Below, in pieces: positions 36,201-44,827 of a stretch of 64,000 bases of DNA; within the stretch, counting starts at the first letter, position 1, and every line of letters begins with the position of its first letter. The notes under the pieces are model-generated. The model was not told the origin of the DNA and made no database searches. It worked only from the letters and a program-made list of their open reading frames with translations. The position numbers and the translations under genes are program-made. This stretch comes from Candidatus Eisenbacteria bacterium (GTDB taxonomy: Bacteria; Eisenbacteria; RBG-16-71-46; CAIMUX01; VGJL01). Location of the stretch: positions 1 to 64,000 of the forward strand of contig VGJL01000003.1 in NCBI GenBank assembly GCA_016867495.1, written 5' to 3'.

Positions 36201-36553
36201 ACCTCTCCCGTTCGCGGAGCCGGCAGGCGGGTCTCTCTCTCCGGCGCAGCTTCAACCTATCGAGGATGGTCACGAACCCGATCACCAAGAAGAAGACCAA
36301 AGCGACGACGAAGATCGATCTCTCGCTCGCGACGGATATCCAGGACAGCAAGAGGGAGAGCGGCCCTCGAGGCAGGTTGATCGTGATCGAGGACCGCGCC
36401 AAGATGGCGATTTCGACGACCGCGGGCTACAACTTCACGAGCAACATCACCGGCAACGCGGGCCTCACTGTCGGACAGGACAGCGATCGAAAGAACCGGA
36501 CCAACACCTCGCGGTATGTGAGCGTCACGCTCTCGGCCGCTTTCACTTTCTGA
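30293..36553 (+). CDS. sprA: SprA, outer-membrane translocon of the type IX secretion system
   Basis: 2086 residues from GTG 30293, followed by a signal peptide (LPRLGLTVLALCAAVVSPLLG). SprA is the very large beta-barrel pore of T9SS. Family-typical stretches include 'VRGSERISFSGTSRWYPD' with 'LNLTLTGNIGDKVSVDVDQ' (TonB-plug-like SprA N domain), 'FEIEDWQYRRGKFFF', 'VDDFEGAKDVFSIS', and long runs of alternating strands to the C-terminal '..RYVSVTLSAAFTF' ending in Phe. An acidic Gly/Asp-rich insert (about 33.34-33.5 kb) and a low-complexity loop (35.55-35.64 kb) are probably surface loops. No gldK/L/M/N or porV/sov partner is in view. A glutaminyl-cyclase-like gene begins 6 bases later. Confidence 0.9.
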   Translation: MSLRKTLPRLGLTVLALCAAVVSPLLGEEEPYLGLWETAGTGALEGDLFLYRLAMRFNSRAALRSTGILPEPFRASEDSLGLRSDRFEDFVLLQDSLGMGWLPPAWGRLKGGKDFTSKQVSIDLDSLVVEEGLLLEGDPILPAVRREMGGYLEELTRRNYRSLWAEKAVEGLQTIEDRSGQKAGLVPKLALPVEMPGPVRSIIGAGRPSLTVRGSERISFSGTSRWYPDRPINEFQRKASKFPQLDMKQELNLTLTGNIGDKVSVDVDQSSQAATPLENRIKIRYKGYEDEIIQQVDLGNTSLQLPSTQYVSYQGRHEGLFGINTRALVGSVEVTGILSKQEGKNDTRSLTRGAEVRTFEIEDWQYRRGKFFFLIDPDGPRLPEGDQVVDLEVWIDDRNGSNNNEQLTVPAYVTLSGNPPGRGEGRDSVWATGAFNRLTPSQDFIVQMDVYPGYPVLILDDYQILDDRMTKAMGVSYRTLSGLEVGGTTGGNPDSLVLMILRPAAEMGETNPLDLTQGIFADKRRWEMRNVYDLGSNLSSDGLTVRVRRKRTVGGITNPDRIGEVTFLEILGLDLYTDAGENQTPGPDGKIDRGKINYDSGYVMLCNLQPFAPVDVQAALGCEPTRAELPDDHLVPGLYLRNDWSSGVDANTISQFQFEVTARTSVSRISLNAFNILQGSEVVTAGGRTLARDRDYTIDYDAGEIQILDAADVRDTDEIRVSYSYLPFGGGGQKTLIGTALRYRPQAAKLDLSTAWVYESKGAPGIEGRRPRLGQEPTRTVVGEVAASYKAEPWLLTALADGLPFVRASARSAISLDTGTGLSFPNPNTRGLLYVDDFEGAKDVFSISTNRVSWRPAGVPEAAAKGAGAVETCEYRGEAWWYTPRAAVKEGDLQPTHEGSGGLDKTEKDNNRQVLEIHFIPAGSQEQDRRKSWFSLVQPIAQRGTDLSRAQFLDIWVNDFRRPGDAVSPREGKLHIDIGVVSEDAVWTRRRVGTEGLLELGSFPDAQLGFREFDTEDSTRDGQLDDPGGGGGEDIGIDFKTDPEEGAGEDPAYDNWDFDEGEDDSNRDLPFANPNDLPAGRYLLSEERFAKFARINGTQANGRLDTEDLNGNQILDQTEAYFAFELDLADPSLIEFESSQAPDQDQAYSGYTRGWRRIRIPLAPQFYTKVGNPSWEQVRHVRIWLDGFSKQTVLQVGGIDITGNRWLKGAIRDARGAEVSAEELEQRGEDFFPAVLNNKDNSTSEYTPPFKPKERQNVEEREQSLALELRNFPPGHRSSVYRTFPQAQDFVSLYRTLEFYLNRRIREGPPDPNLEFFVRLSRNAATEEENYYEYRVPVPRDWVLHTVSMGELSRLQLERADSATGIVVERLENGATLTRKGSPSFTSIQRISFGVINVGVTTVENGSVWVDELRLGSVKRDTGMANRVSFNMAMSDLASANVSFQRMDADFLRVGSERGSGTTRTDYTVGGRLNAEKFAERSGLRLPLSFNVSRGRTVPKFRTNGDLVLEKPRPSDITESINKDFSFSLSRNRSTNPWLRYTLDAVSLSGRTGQSIQNSPDARDTTVSSSGNLQFSLPLQGGPPIKYYKDKELRLLPNSLTLGLSGSRQRSISYRRKNADLTQDLYEPSLDLRTRTASMSWSTGLRPVEQVTYGFDQTRDLLLATAPRRVGGVNLGTETGRRHQLNASHQISLFKRALVPKVTWAGNSDNKFNAIQASGGVRERSNNFDTGNTLTFTGTLPIDRLFQMLPRFGRGGGAAPAPGDSAAGASRGRSAGRATSSGSSGGWFSISAVSATHSIGKTRSLDRFAGEPSIPFQLGLSSDPGSGVRRLTGASDATGDRKDTSFSTDFKLLGEVTVRTSYAQSRSDNTVNRTSSTIRTWKYPDLDINWGRFYKRVKLDRWAKDVRATTRYSRELRETGTSTNPKDRTESTVSFRPLLNLDATLNNGFSAKLTSSYSTSNSEQFGLLRNLSRSRSRQAGLSLRRSFNLSRMVTNPITKKKTKATTKIDLSLATDIQDSKRESGPRGRLIVIEDRAKMAISTTAGYNFTSNITGNAGLTVGQDSDRKNRTNTSRYVSVTLSAAFTF

Positions 36554-36559
36554 AGCGGC

Positions 36560-37465
36560 ATGACGATCCTTCGAGCGATCCTACCGCTGCTGCTCGTCTT
36601 CGGTGCGGTCCGCGCAGACGAGGGGATCCCGGACTTTCCGGAAGCCGCCGCGTGGGAGTTCCTCGTGGCCCAATGCGCCTTCGGCCCGCGGGTCCCGGGC
36701 ACGGCGGGGCATCGGAAGTGCCTCGACTATCTGGAAGCGACGCTGGCCTCGACCGGCGCGGCGGCGATTCGCCAGGACTTCCGGACGGCGACCGACGCCT
36801 CGCGAGACACGCTGACCCTGACGAACCTCACGGCCCGCTACGGGCCGCCCGGCGCGCCCCTGCTGCTGGGCGCGCACTGGGACACGAGGCCCTGGGCCGA
36901 CCGCGACCGCGACCCCGGCAACCGCAAGAAACCGATCCTCGGGGCCAATGACGGAGCCAGCGGCGTCGCTGTCCTGCTGGCCCTGGCAACGATCCTGCGG
37001 ACGCATCCCCCGCCCCTGCCTGTGGAAATCGCCCTCTTCGACGGCGAGGATCAGGCGAGGGAAGGGAGCGATGGCGGGGGGTACATTCTGGGCTCCAGGG
37101 CCCATGTCCGGGGGCGGGTCCCGCCCCTCCCGCGGGCGGTCGTCATCGTCGACATGGTCGGGGCCCGGGACATGGAAATCTGCCGGGAGGAGGTCTCTGA
37201 TCTTCATGCCCGCCAGCTGAATGACCTGATCTTCGCTCGGGCCGCGGCGCTCGGGCTCCCCGCGTTCCGGGACGAGGTCTCGAGCGCGGTTCTGGACGAC
37301 CATGTCCCCTTCCTCGAAGTGGGGATTCCCGCCGTCGATCTCATTGACACCCGCTACCGGCAGTGGCACACTCTCGAGGACTTGCCTGGCGCATGCTCGC
37401 GGGAGAGCCTTGGGCAGGTCGGGAGGCTATTGACCGATCTTGTTTATGGAGGCTACCTGCAGTAG
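36560..37465 (+). CDS. M28-family zinc enzyme, glutaminyl-peptide cyclotransferase-like
   Basis: 301 residues with an N-terminal signal-like segment (ILRAILPLLLVFGAVRA). The M28 metal site is complete: His/Asp in 'GAHWDTRPWAD', Asp in 'GANDGASG', Glu-Asp in 'LFDGEDQ', and a late His near 'QWHTLED'. 'GAHWDTRPWADRD' followed by 'PILGANDGASGVAVLL' is the pattern of animal and bacterial glutaminyl cyclases rather than of aminopeptidases. Glutaminyl cyclase forms N-terminal pyroglutamate on exported proteins, and this is prominent in T9SS-bearing Bacteroidota. The 6-base gap to sprA implies one transcript. An aminopeptidase activity remains possible. Confidence 0.8.
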   Translation: MTILRAILPLLLVFGAVRADEGIPDFPEAAAWEFLVAQCAFGPRVPGTAGHRKCLDYLEATLASTGAAAIRQDFRTATDASRDTLTLTNLTARYGPPGAPLLLGAHWDTRPWADRDRDPGNRKKPILGANDGASGVAVLLALATILRTHPPPLPVEIALFDGEDQAREGSDGGGYILGSRAHVRGRVPPLPRAVVIVDMVGARDMEICREEVSDLHARQLNDLIFARAAALGLPAFRDEVSSAVLDDHVPFLEVGIPAVDLIDTRYRQWHTLEDLPGACSRESLGQVGRLLTDLVYGGYLQ

Positions 37466-37468
37466 GAT
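37440..37468 (+). promoter_or_regulatory. Putative promoter for the rimP-nusA-infB operon
   Basis: TTGTTT (37440-37445), 17-bp spacer, TAGGAT (37463-37468), overlapping the end of the M28 gene. Transcription would start near 37475, placing two hairpins between the start site and rimP. Confidence 0.4.
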
Positions 37469-37481
37469 CGGTGCCTGAGGT

Positions 37482-37507
37482 AAACCCCTTGTGGCGCAAG
37501 GGGGTTT
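37482..37507 (+). promoter_or_regulatory. First leader hairpin upstream of rimP
   Basis: Arms AAACCCCTTG (37482-37491) and CAAGGGGGTTT (37497-37507), with one bulged G and a 5-nt loop. No T-run follows. The AACCC of its left arm could instead pair with GGGTT in the left arm of the next hairpin, giving two exclusive folds. Confidence 0.5.
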
Positions 37508-37525
37508 CGGCTTAGGGTTGGTGGG

Positions 37526-37546
37526 GCGGGTTGCGACCCGCTTTTT
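37526..37546 (+). terminator. Intrinsic terminator in the rimP leader
   Basis: GCGGGT-TGCG-ACCCGC (37526-37541) followed by TTTTT (37542-37546): a textbook rho-independent terminator ending only 6 bases before the rimP ATG. It either ends sprA-operon transcripts or acts as an attenuator for the rimP operon. Confidence 0.75.
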
Positions 37547-37552
37547 GTTTCC

Positions 37553-38038
37553 ATGCAGATCGTGAACAGGGAGTGGGAGGAAAGGCTTCGGCCTCTCCTC
37601 GAGGAGGAAGGAGCGGAGCTTCTGGAGGCGCAAGTCTCCAGGGGGCGTAACTCATTGAGACTGCGCTTTTTCATTGATCGGGAGGCAGGGTTGGCGGTGG
37701 ATGACCTTGCCCGGTTGAGCCGAAAGATCGCCCTGCGGCTGGACGGGGATCCCTCTCTGGCCGGTCGCTATGAGATGGAGGTCTCCTCCCCGGGCATGAA
37801 CAGGGTCGTGTTCCGCGAGGGGCACTTCCGCCGGTTCGTGGGGGAGCGGGTCCACATACGGTTGGCCGACATGCGGGAGGGACGGCGAAACTTCGAAGGC
37901 GCGATCCTCGGCTGCGAGAGCGGGATCGTGGAAGTCGATGTGGAGGGGTTGGGCGCGACGTCCTTCGCCCTGAACGAGATCGAGCGCGCGGAGCTTCGAC
38001 TGGACCCCCGGCGTCCTCCGCAACGCCCGGTTGCCTGA
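37553..38038 (+). CDS. rimP: Ribosome maturation factor RimP
   Basis: 161-residue 30S assembly factor, first gene of the conserved rimP-nusA-infB operon. The N-terminal domain has 'LLEEEGAELLEAQVSRGRNSLRLRFFID' (in parts) and 'LARLSRKIALRLD'; 'YEMEVSSPGMNRVV' is the family signature (usually EVSSPGLDRPL), and a C-terminal Sm-like domain follows. The translation start directly abuts the terminator hairpin, leaving no clear Shine-Dalgarno. Confidence 0.92.
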   Translation: MQIVNREWEERLRPLLEEEGAELLEAQVSRGRNSLRLRFFIDREAGLAVDDLARLSRKIALRLDGDPSLAGRYEMEVSSPGMNRVVFREGHFRRFVGERVHIRLADMREGRRNFEGAILGCESGIVEVDVEGLGATSFALNEIERAELRLDPRRPPQRPVA

Positions 38039-38065
38039 GAGCCCGGATTCGAGGAGTCTGCAAGA

Positions 38066-39549
<1,484 letters not shown>

Positions 39550-39553
<4 letters not shown>

Positions 39554-41871
39554 AGGTTCGGATCTACCAGCTTGCCAGGGATCTCAGGATATCCAGCGAT
39601 GCCCTGGTCAACATGATCACCGCCCTGGGCGTCGAGGTGAAGAGCCACATGAGCGCCGTGGAGGACGACGTGGTCGTCCAGATCCGCGCCAAGATCGCTC
39701 AGGAGCGGGAGGTCACGCGTCGCGAGGACGAGCGGAAGGCCCAGATCCAGGAGATCCACAAGCAGAAGGAGGAGGCGGAGCGGCGCAAGCCTACGGCCGC
39801 CGCGCCCGTCGTTCCTCCGGAACCGATCATGCAGCCCGCGCCCCCGCCGCGTCCGATCGCCCCCGTCCCGGGCGTTGCCCCCGCGGCGACCCGCGCGCCC
39901 CAGGCGCCCGCCCCGGCCCCCTCCACGTGGCGACCCCAGCTCCCGGCGGCCGCCGGAAGGCGGGACGGCCGTAAGCGGAAGAAGGGCCGGACGCTCGTCG
40001 ACGAGAAGCTCGTTCGCGAGAGCGTGCGCAAGACGCTCGCGACCCTGGACGTCGGGCGCCGCAAGCGAAGACGGCGCCGGGGCGAGCAGGGGCAGGAGAC
40101 GGTGGGCGAGGCGGCACCGGTGAAGGTGACCGAGTACATGACCGTCTCCGAGTTCGCCTCCGTCCTCGAGGTGAATCCGACCGAGGTCGTGGCGACCTGC
40201 CTTCAGCTCGGGATCATCGCCAACGTCAACCGCCGGCTCGACCGGGACGAGATGATGGCGATCGCGGATGAATACGAGTGCGAGCTCGAGTTCGTGAGCG
40301 AGTACGGAGAAAAGGCGCTCGAGGAGGCGACCGCCGCGACCGAGGGGACCTTCGAGTCGGCGCACAGGTCTCCGGTCGTCACGGTCATGGGCCACGTCGA
40401 TCACGGGAAGACGAGCCTCCTCGACTACATCCGGAAGACGAAGGTCGTCGCGGGAGAATCGGGCGGGATCACCCAGCACATCGGGGCCTACAATGTCGTG
40501 GTCCCGCACGGGAGGCTGAGCTTCCTCGACACCCCCGGACACGAGGCGTTCACGGCGATGCGCGCCCGCGGCGCCCAGGTGACAGACATCGTGGTCCTGG
40601 TCGTCGCCGGTGAAGACCGCGTGATGCCGCAGACCCACGAGGCGATCAACCACGCCCGGGCCGCCGGAGTGCCGATCATCGTCGCCGTCACGAAGATCGA
40701 CCTCCCGGGGGCAAACCCGGAGCGGATCAAGGCCGAGCTTGCGGAAACGGGCGTCCTCGTCGAGCAGTACGGCGGCAAGACCGTATGCGTCGAGGTCTCC
40801 TCCAAGTCCGGTCAGGGGATCGACCATCTGCTCGAGATGATCCTCCTGCAGGCCGAGATGCTGGAGCTCAAGGCGGAGCCGGACAGGCCGGCCAAGGGCG
40901 CCGTCATCGAATCGAAGCTCGATCCGGGCAAGGGGGTCCTCGCAACCGTGCTCGTCCAGAACGGGACGCTGCGCGTCGGGGATCCGTTCGTCTGCGGCAT
41001 GCAGCACGGCAAGGTGCGCGTCATGGTGGACGACACCGGGGCGCGCGTGACCGAGGCCGGCCCCTCCACTCCCGTGGAGGTCTGGGGATGGTCGGGGCTC
41101 CCGCAGGCGGGCGACTCGTTCCACGTCACCCCGTCGGAGCAGGAGGCGCGCGACATCGGCAGCAAGCGAGCGGCGATTCATCGGGAGCACGAGCTCCGCC
41201 TGAGCAGGCGACGCACGCTCCTGGACATCAGCCGCAGGATCAAGGAGGGGGAGGTCCTCGGGCTGAACCTGGTGATCAAGGGAGATGTCGCCGGCTCGGT
41301 GGAGGTCCTCCGCGACAGCCTCGAGAAGCTCTCGACGCCGGAGGTGCAAGTCCGCGTCATCCACCAAGGGGTGGGCGCGATCACCGAGGGGGATGTCCTT
41401 CTTGCGGCCGCCTCGGAGGCGATCATCATCGGCTTCCATGTGAAGCCGGACGCGAAGGCGCAGGCGATCGTCCAGTCGGAGAGCGTCGACGTGCGGTTGC
41501 ACACCGTCATCTACGACGTCGTCGACGAGGTCCGGGCCGCGATGAGCGGCTTGCTGGCGCCGGATCTGGTCGAGAGACCGCAGGGGACCGCGGAGGTGCG
41601 CAAGATCTTCCGCGTCTCGCGCGTCGGGGTCATCGCGGGCTGCATGATCGTCGATGGAACCGTTCACAGGGTCGACTCGGTCCGGCTCGTCCGCGAGGGC
41701 CAGAAGGTCTGGCAGGGGAAGATCGCCTCGCTGAAGCGGGTCAAGGACGATGCCCGTGAGGTCCAGAGCGGTTTCGAGTGCGGAATCCAGCTCGAAGGGC
41801 ACGACGACATCGTGGAGGGGGATCTCATCGAGGCCTTCACCATCGAGGAGGTCGCCCGCAAGCTCGAGTAG
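39550..41871 (+). CDS. infB: Translation initiation factor IF-2
   Basis: 773-residue GTPase that brings fMet-tRNA to the 30S subunit. The N-terminus '[20 protein letters not shown]' is an IF2_N domain. A Pro/Ala-rich linker with a basic patch ([11 protein letters not shown]) and a second IF2_N-like segment follow. The G domain has [28 protein letters not shown] and VTKIDLPG. Domains II-IV complete a normal IF2. It is translationally coupled to nusA. Confidence 0.96.
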
Positions 41872-41899
41872 CCGGGCGCGGCTCCGGCGCGGGCAAGCC

Positions 41900-42229
41900 T
41901 TGGAAGAGAGCAGGTTCTTCTATGGGGTGGCGAGGCTCGAGCTCCACATACCACTGAGCCGCTCCCTGAAAGACAGGCGTGCCGTCCTGAGCAGCCTCAA
42001 GGGACGCATCGTGGAGCGCTCGCGCGTGGCTGTGATCGACTGCGGGTCCCAGGACTTCTGGCAGAGGGGCGCGCTCGGTCTCTGCCTCGTCGCGAGGGAG
42101 GAGTCGCAGGTCCGGGCGCTTCTGTCCTCGATCCTCCGCCTGGCGGAAGACGACGACCGGGTAGTCGTCCTCTCCTACGACACCCGGATCGGCAGCCTGG
42201 ACGACGCACCGGGGGAGGGCGAGTCATGA
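41900..42229 (+). CDS. YlxP-like DUF503 protein
   Basis: About 109 residues from TTG 41900; GTG 41927 gives a length closer to family norm. Motif 'GVARLELHIPLSRSLKDRRAVLSSLKGRI' (read in parts) is the DUF503 signature, as is the later 'AVIDCGSQDFWQRGALGL', which normally reads as an aromatic-rich strand. The family sits between infB and rbfA in many bacteria and has been linked to ribosome assembly, but its function is not established. It overlaps rbfA by ATGA. Confidence 0.85.
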   Translation: MEESRFFYGVARLELHIPLSRSLKDRRAVLSSLKGRIVERSRVAVIDCGSQDFWQRGALGLCLVAREESQVRALLSSILRLAEDDDRVVVLSYDTRIGSLDDAPGEGES

Positions 42230-42606
42230 CCCAGATACGGGTGGCGCGCCTGCGGGAGGAGATCCTCCAGCAGGTCAGCGACATTCTGCAGAATCACCTG
42301 AGCGATCCGCGCCTATCCTGGGTGAGCGTCGCCCGTGTCGACCTCAGTCCCGACCTGCGCCACGCGAAGATCTACATCTCCGTGCTGGGCAGCGACGAGG
42401 CGCAACAGGAGAGTCTGCGGGTTCTCTCGAGGGCGGCGGGAGCTGTCCGGAGCGAGCTGGCCCGGAGGCTGAGGCTCCGGCGGATCCCGGAGATCCTCTT
42501 TCGGGCGGATCACTCGATCCAGTACAGCGTGAGGGTGCTCGCCCTGCTGCGCGAGCTCGGCTTCGCCGGAGACGAGCCGCCTCCCTCGGCGGAGGATGAA
42601 CCCTGA
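42226..42606 (+). CDS. rbfA: 30S ribosome-binding factor RbfA
   Basis: 126-residue KH-type 16S maturation factor. 'RVARLREEILQQVSDILQNHLSDPRL' (in parts), 'VSVARVDLSPDLRHAKIYISVLG' and 'IPEILFRADHSIQYSVRV' cover the complete fold. Starts by ATGA overlap with the DUF503 gene. Its stop TGA overlaps the truB start. Confidence 0.94.
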   Translation: MTQIRVARLREEILQQVSDILQNHLSDPRLSWVSVARVDLSPDLRHAKIYISVLGSDEAQQESLRVLSRAAGAVRSELARRLRLRRIPEILFRADHSIQYSVRVLALLRELGFAGDEPPPSAEDEP

Positions 42607-43523
42607 ACGGCTTCGTCGTCCCGATCCTCAAGGAAGCCGAGTGGACCAGCCACGACGCAGTCCAGAGACTGCGCTCCGTGCTCGGCGTGCAGGAGATCGG
42701 GCACGCGGGGAGCCTCGACCCCTTCGCGACGGGCGTCCTGGTCTGCGGTGTCGGGAGGGGAACGAAGATCATCGCACTTCTCATGGACCTTCCCAAGGAG
42801 TACGCCGGCACGATCAGGCTCGGAAGGATCACCGACACCGGCGACCGAACCGGCGCGATCCTCGAGGAGCGGGGCGTGGGAGAGATCGGCATCGAGCGTG
42901 CCCGCGAGGCGGCGGGGGAGTTGACGGGAGTCCTGGAGCAGGTCCCTCCGATGGTGTCGGCGATCAAGCAGCGTGGGACCCGGCTCTATGACCTCGCGCG
43001 CCGGGGGATCGAGGTGGAGCGCAAGCCGCGGAGGGTGGAGGTTCACTCCTTCGATGTCCTCTCGATCGCGGGCGATCTCGTCGAGTTCCGGATCCGCTGC
43101 GGCCGCGGCACCTATGTCCGGGCCCTCGCGCGGGACTTCGGAGAACGCCTCGGGCCCGGGGCCTGCGTCGAGGAGCTTAGGCGCACGGCCATCGGGACCT
43201 TCACGGAGAACGATGCCGTGGCCCTGACCGGCTCCATGGAGGATCAGCGCGCCCGCGCGCTCGCGGCGGCGATTCCGCTGGCGCGCGCTCTCGCCCATAT
43301 GCCTTCGCTGAGGCTGCGCCCCGAATGGGTGCGGAAGGTCCGCCAGGGAGGCCAGCCGCCCTGGCGGGGTGTGGAGGCGACGGAGTTGCCTGCCGGGGAG
43401 CGGGTCTGCCTCATCGGGACGGAGGGGGATCTCATCGCCATCGCGTCGGTCTCGGCCGTGCCCGGGCTCGCCGATCGATCGTGGCGGGACTCGTGGGAGC
43501 TGAAGCTAGCCCGTGTCCTCTAG
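42603..43523 (+). CDS. truB: tRNA pseudouridine(55) synthase TruB, CTG start
   Basis: 306 residues. An in-frame TGA at 42597-42599 leaves only CTG 42603 as a start that retains the conserved N-terminus; it overlaps the rbfA stop as CTGA and follows GGAGG by 7 bases. The next start (GTG 42678) would remove 25 conserved residues. The opening aligns with the family 'NGxxxxDKPxGxTSHD' but reads NGFVVPILKEAEWTSHD, so the DKP element is lost. The catalytic Asp is present in 'HAGSLDPFATGVL'. A C-terminal PUA-like part is present. It overlaps ribF by 11 bases. Confidence 0.9.
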   Translation: MNGFVVPILKEAEWTSHDAVQRLRSVLGVQEIGHAGSLDPFATGVLVCGVGRGTKIIALLMDLPKEYAGTIRLGRITDTGDRTGAILEERGVGEIGIERAREAAGELTGVLEQVPPMVSAIKQRGTRLYDLARRGIEVERKPRRVEVHSFDVLSIAGDLVEFRIRCGRGTYVRALARDFGERLGPGACVEELRRTAIGTFTENDAVALTGSMEDQRARALAAAIPLARALAHMPSLRLRPEWVRKVRQGGQPPWRGVEATELPAGERVCLIGTEGDLIAIASVSAVPGLADRSWRDSWELKLARVL

Positions 43524-44472
43524 CGATCGACTCTGGCCCGGCGAGTACTTCGCGACCATCGGCGTCTTCGACGGCCTGCATCTGGGACATCAGGCGATTC
43601 TCAGGTCGCTGCTCGCCTCCGCGCGCTCCGCCGCGCTCCCTACGGTCCTCTACACGTTCCAGCCCCGCCCAGTGACCGTCTTCGCTCCCGAGACCCCTCC
43701 GGACGAGCTGACGCCCCTGCCCCGGAAGCTCCGTCTGCTCGCGGAGTCGGGGATCGATCGTCTCTGCGTGCTGCACTTCTCGCGCTCCTTCGCCGAGATG
43801 GAAGCAGAGACTTTTCTCACGGCGGTGCTCGGGGCGGGAGCGGGGCTCAAGGGAATCTGGATCGGCTACGACTTCCGCTTCGGACGCGGGCGGCGCGGCG
43901 ATTGGCGGATGCTGCAAGAGATGTCGGGCCGCTTCGGCTACCGAGCGCATCGAGTCGACGCGATCCGCTCGGATGGAGAACCGGTCAGCTCGACACGCAT
44001 CAGGCGCCTTCTGCGGCAGGGCGATCTGGAGTCCGCGCGAAGGCTCCTCGGCCGATGGCCCGACCTGGAGGGAGTGGTCGTCCGGGGGCGTGGACAGGGG
44101 CGGCGCGTCCTCGTTCCTACTGCCAACCTTCTCCTCCCCGCAGCGCAGAGCCTGCCGGCGCTGGGCGTCTACGTTGGGGAAGCGGAGTGGGATGGCAAGG
44201 GCCGTCCCGCGGTGCTGAACCTGGGCCGAAGACCTACGCTGACTGACGGCTCCCTTGTCGTCCCGGAGGTCCACGTCCTCGATTTCGATGGGGATCTTCT
44301 TGGCAGGAAGCTCCTCTTCCGGATGCGTGGAAAGCTGAGAGAAGAGCGTAGTTTCAGATCATTGAATGAGTTACGCGATCAGGTTGGGTCGGATTTGGCG
44401 GAGGCCCGCAGGATGTCGATGGGCTGGGAAGAAGAACAAACGGGCCTTGTCGGCAGGCCGCCGGATTGCTAG
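43513..44472 (+). CDS. ribF: Bifunctional riboflavin kinase/FAD synthetase
   Basis: 319 residues from GTG 43513. The N-terminal FAD synthetase domain has 'GVFDGLHLGHQAIL' with the HxGH motif and 'ISSTRIR'-type 'VSSTRIRRLLRQGDL'. The C-terminal riboflavin kinase domain has 'VPTANLLLP' and 'NLGRRPTLTDGS', ending with the conserved Glu-rich 'LREERSFRSLNELRDQ'. It makes FMN and FAD from riboflavin. The order truB-ribF-rpsO is conserved widely. Confidence 0.94.
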   Translation: MSSSDRLWPGEYFATIGVFDGLHLGHQAILRSLLASARSAALPTVLYTFQPRPVTVFAPETPPDELTPLPRKLRLLAESGIDRLCVLHFSRSFAEMEAETFLTAVLGAGAGLKGIWIGYDFRFGRGRRGDWRMLQEMSGRFGYRAHRVDAIRSDGEPVSSTRIRRLLRQGDLESARRLLGRWPDLEGVVVRGRGQGRRVLVPTANLLLPAAQSLPALGVYVGEAEWDGKGRPAVLNLGRRPTLTDGSLVVPEVHVLDFDGDLLGRKLLFRMRGKLREERSFRSLNELRDQVGSDLAEARRMSMGWEEEQTGLVGRPPDC

Positions 44473-44475
44473 TGT
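44447..44475 (+). promoter_or_regulatory. Putative promoter for rpsO-pnp
   Basis: TTGTCG (44447-44452), 17-bp spacer, TAGTGT (44470-44475), spanning the ribF stop. It would give a leader of about 75 bases containing two hairpins before rpsO. Confidence 0.45.
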
Positions 44476-44505
44476 TGTCGAGTTGGTCCTTGAAGGATAA
44501 GTCGC

Positions 44506-44540
44506 GCTCCGAAACCCGGAGCATCGCCGGAGGGACCGGC
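44506..44540 (+). promoter_or_regulatory. Two tandem hairpins in the rpsO leader
   Basis: GCTCCG-AAACC-CGGAGC (44506-44522) and GCCGG-AGGGA-CCGGC (44526-44540), both perfect and separated by only three bases; the second ends five bases before GGAGG. Leaders of rpsO in several phyla fold into S15-binding regulatory elements, so this is a candidate autoregulatory site. Confidence 0.5.
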
Positions 44541-44557
44541 GTCAGCGGAGGATCTTG

Positions 44558-44827
44558 ATGTCGCTCAAGAAGGAACAGAAGCAGGAAATCATCGGCCGCT
44601 ACAAGCTTCACGATCTCGACTCCGGCTCGCCGGAGGTCCAGATCGCCCTCCTAACGGAGCGGATCCGTCAGCTCACGGAGCATTTCAAGCGCCACACGAC
44701 GGATCACCATTCTCGCCGCGGTCTTCTCAAGATGGTCGGGCGCCGTCGCAAGCTCCTCGACTACCTTCGGGACAACAAGCAGGACAGCTACAAGAGTCTC
44801 GTCAAGGAACTCGGCCTGCGCCGCTAG
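44558..44827 (+). CDS. rpsO: 30S ribosomal protein S15
   Basis: 89-residue S15, the expected length. '[15 protein letters not shown]'-type signature here reads '[15 protein letters not shown]', followed by '[22 protein letters not shown]' (in parts) and '[12 protein letters not shown]' at the end. ATG 44558 is preferred over the TTG directly before it. pnp follows after an inverted-repeat leader. Confidence 0.96.
   Translation: MSLKKEQKQEIIGRYKLHDLDSGSPEVQIALLTERIRQLTEHFKRHTTDHHSRRGLLKMVGRRRKLLDYLRDNKQDSYKSLVKELGLRR

Noticed and set aside
37466-37552. Possible tRNA before rimP, as in some bacteria
   Set aside because: No cloverleaf or CCA end can be drawn; the gap is two hairpins and a T-run.
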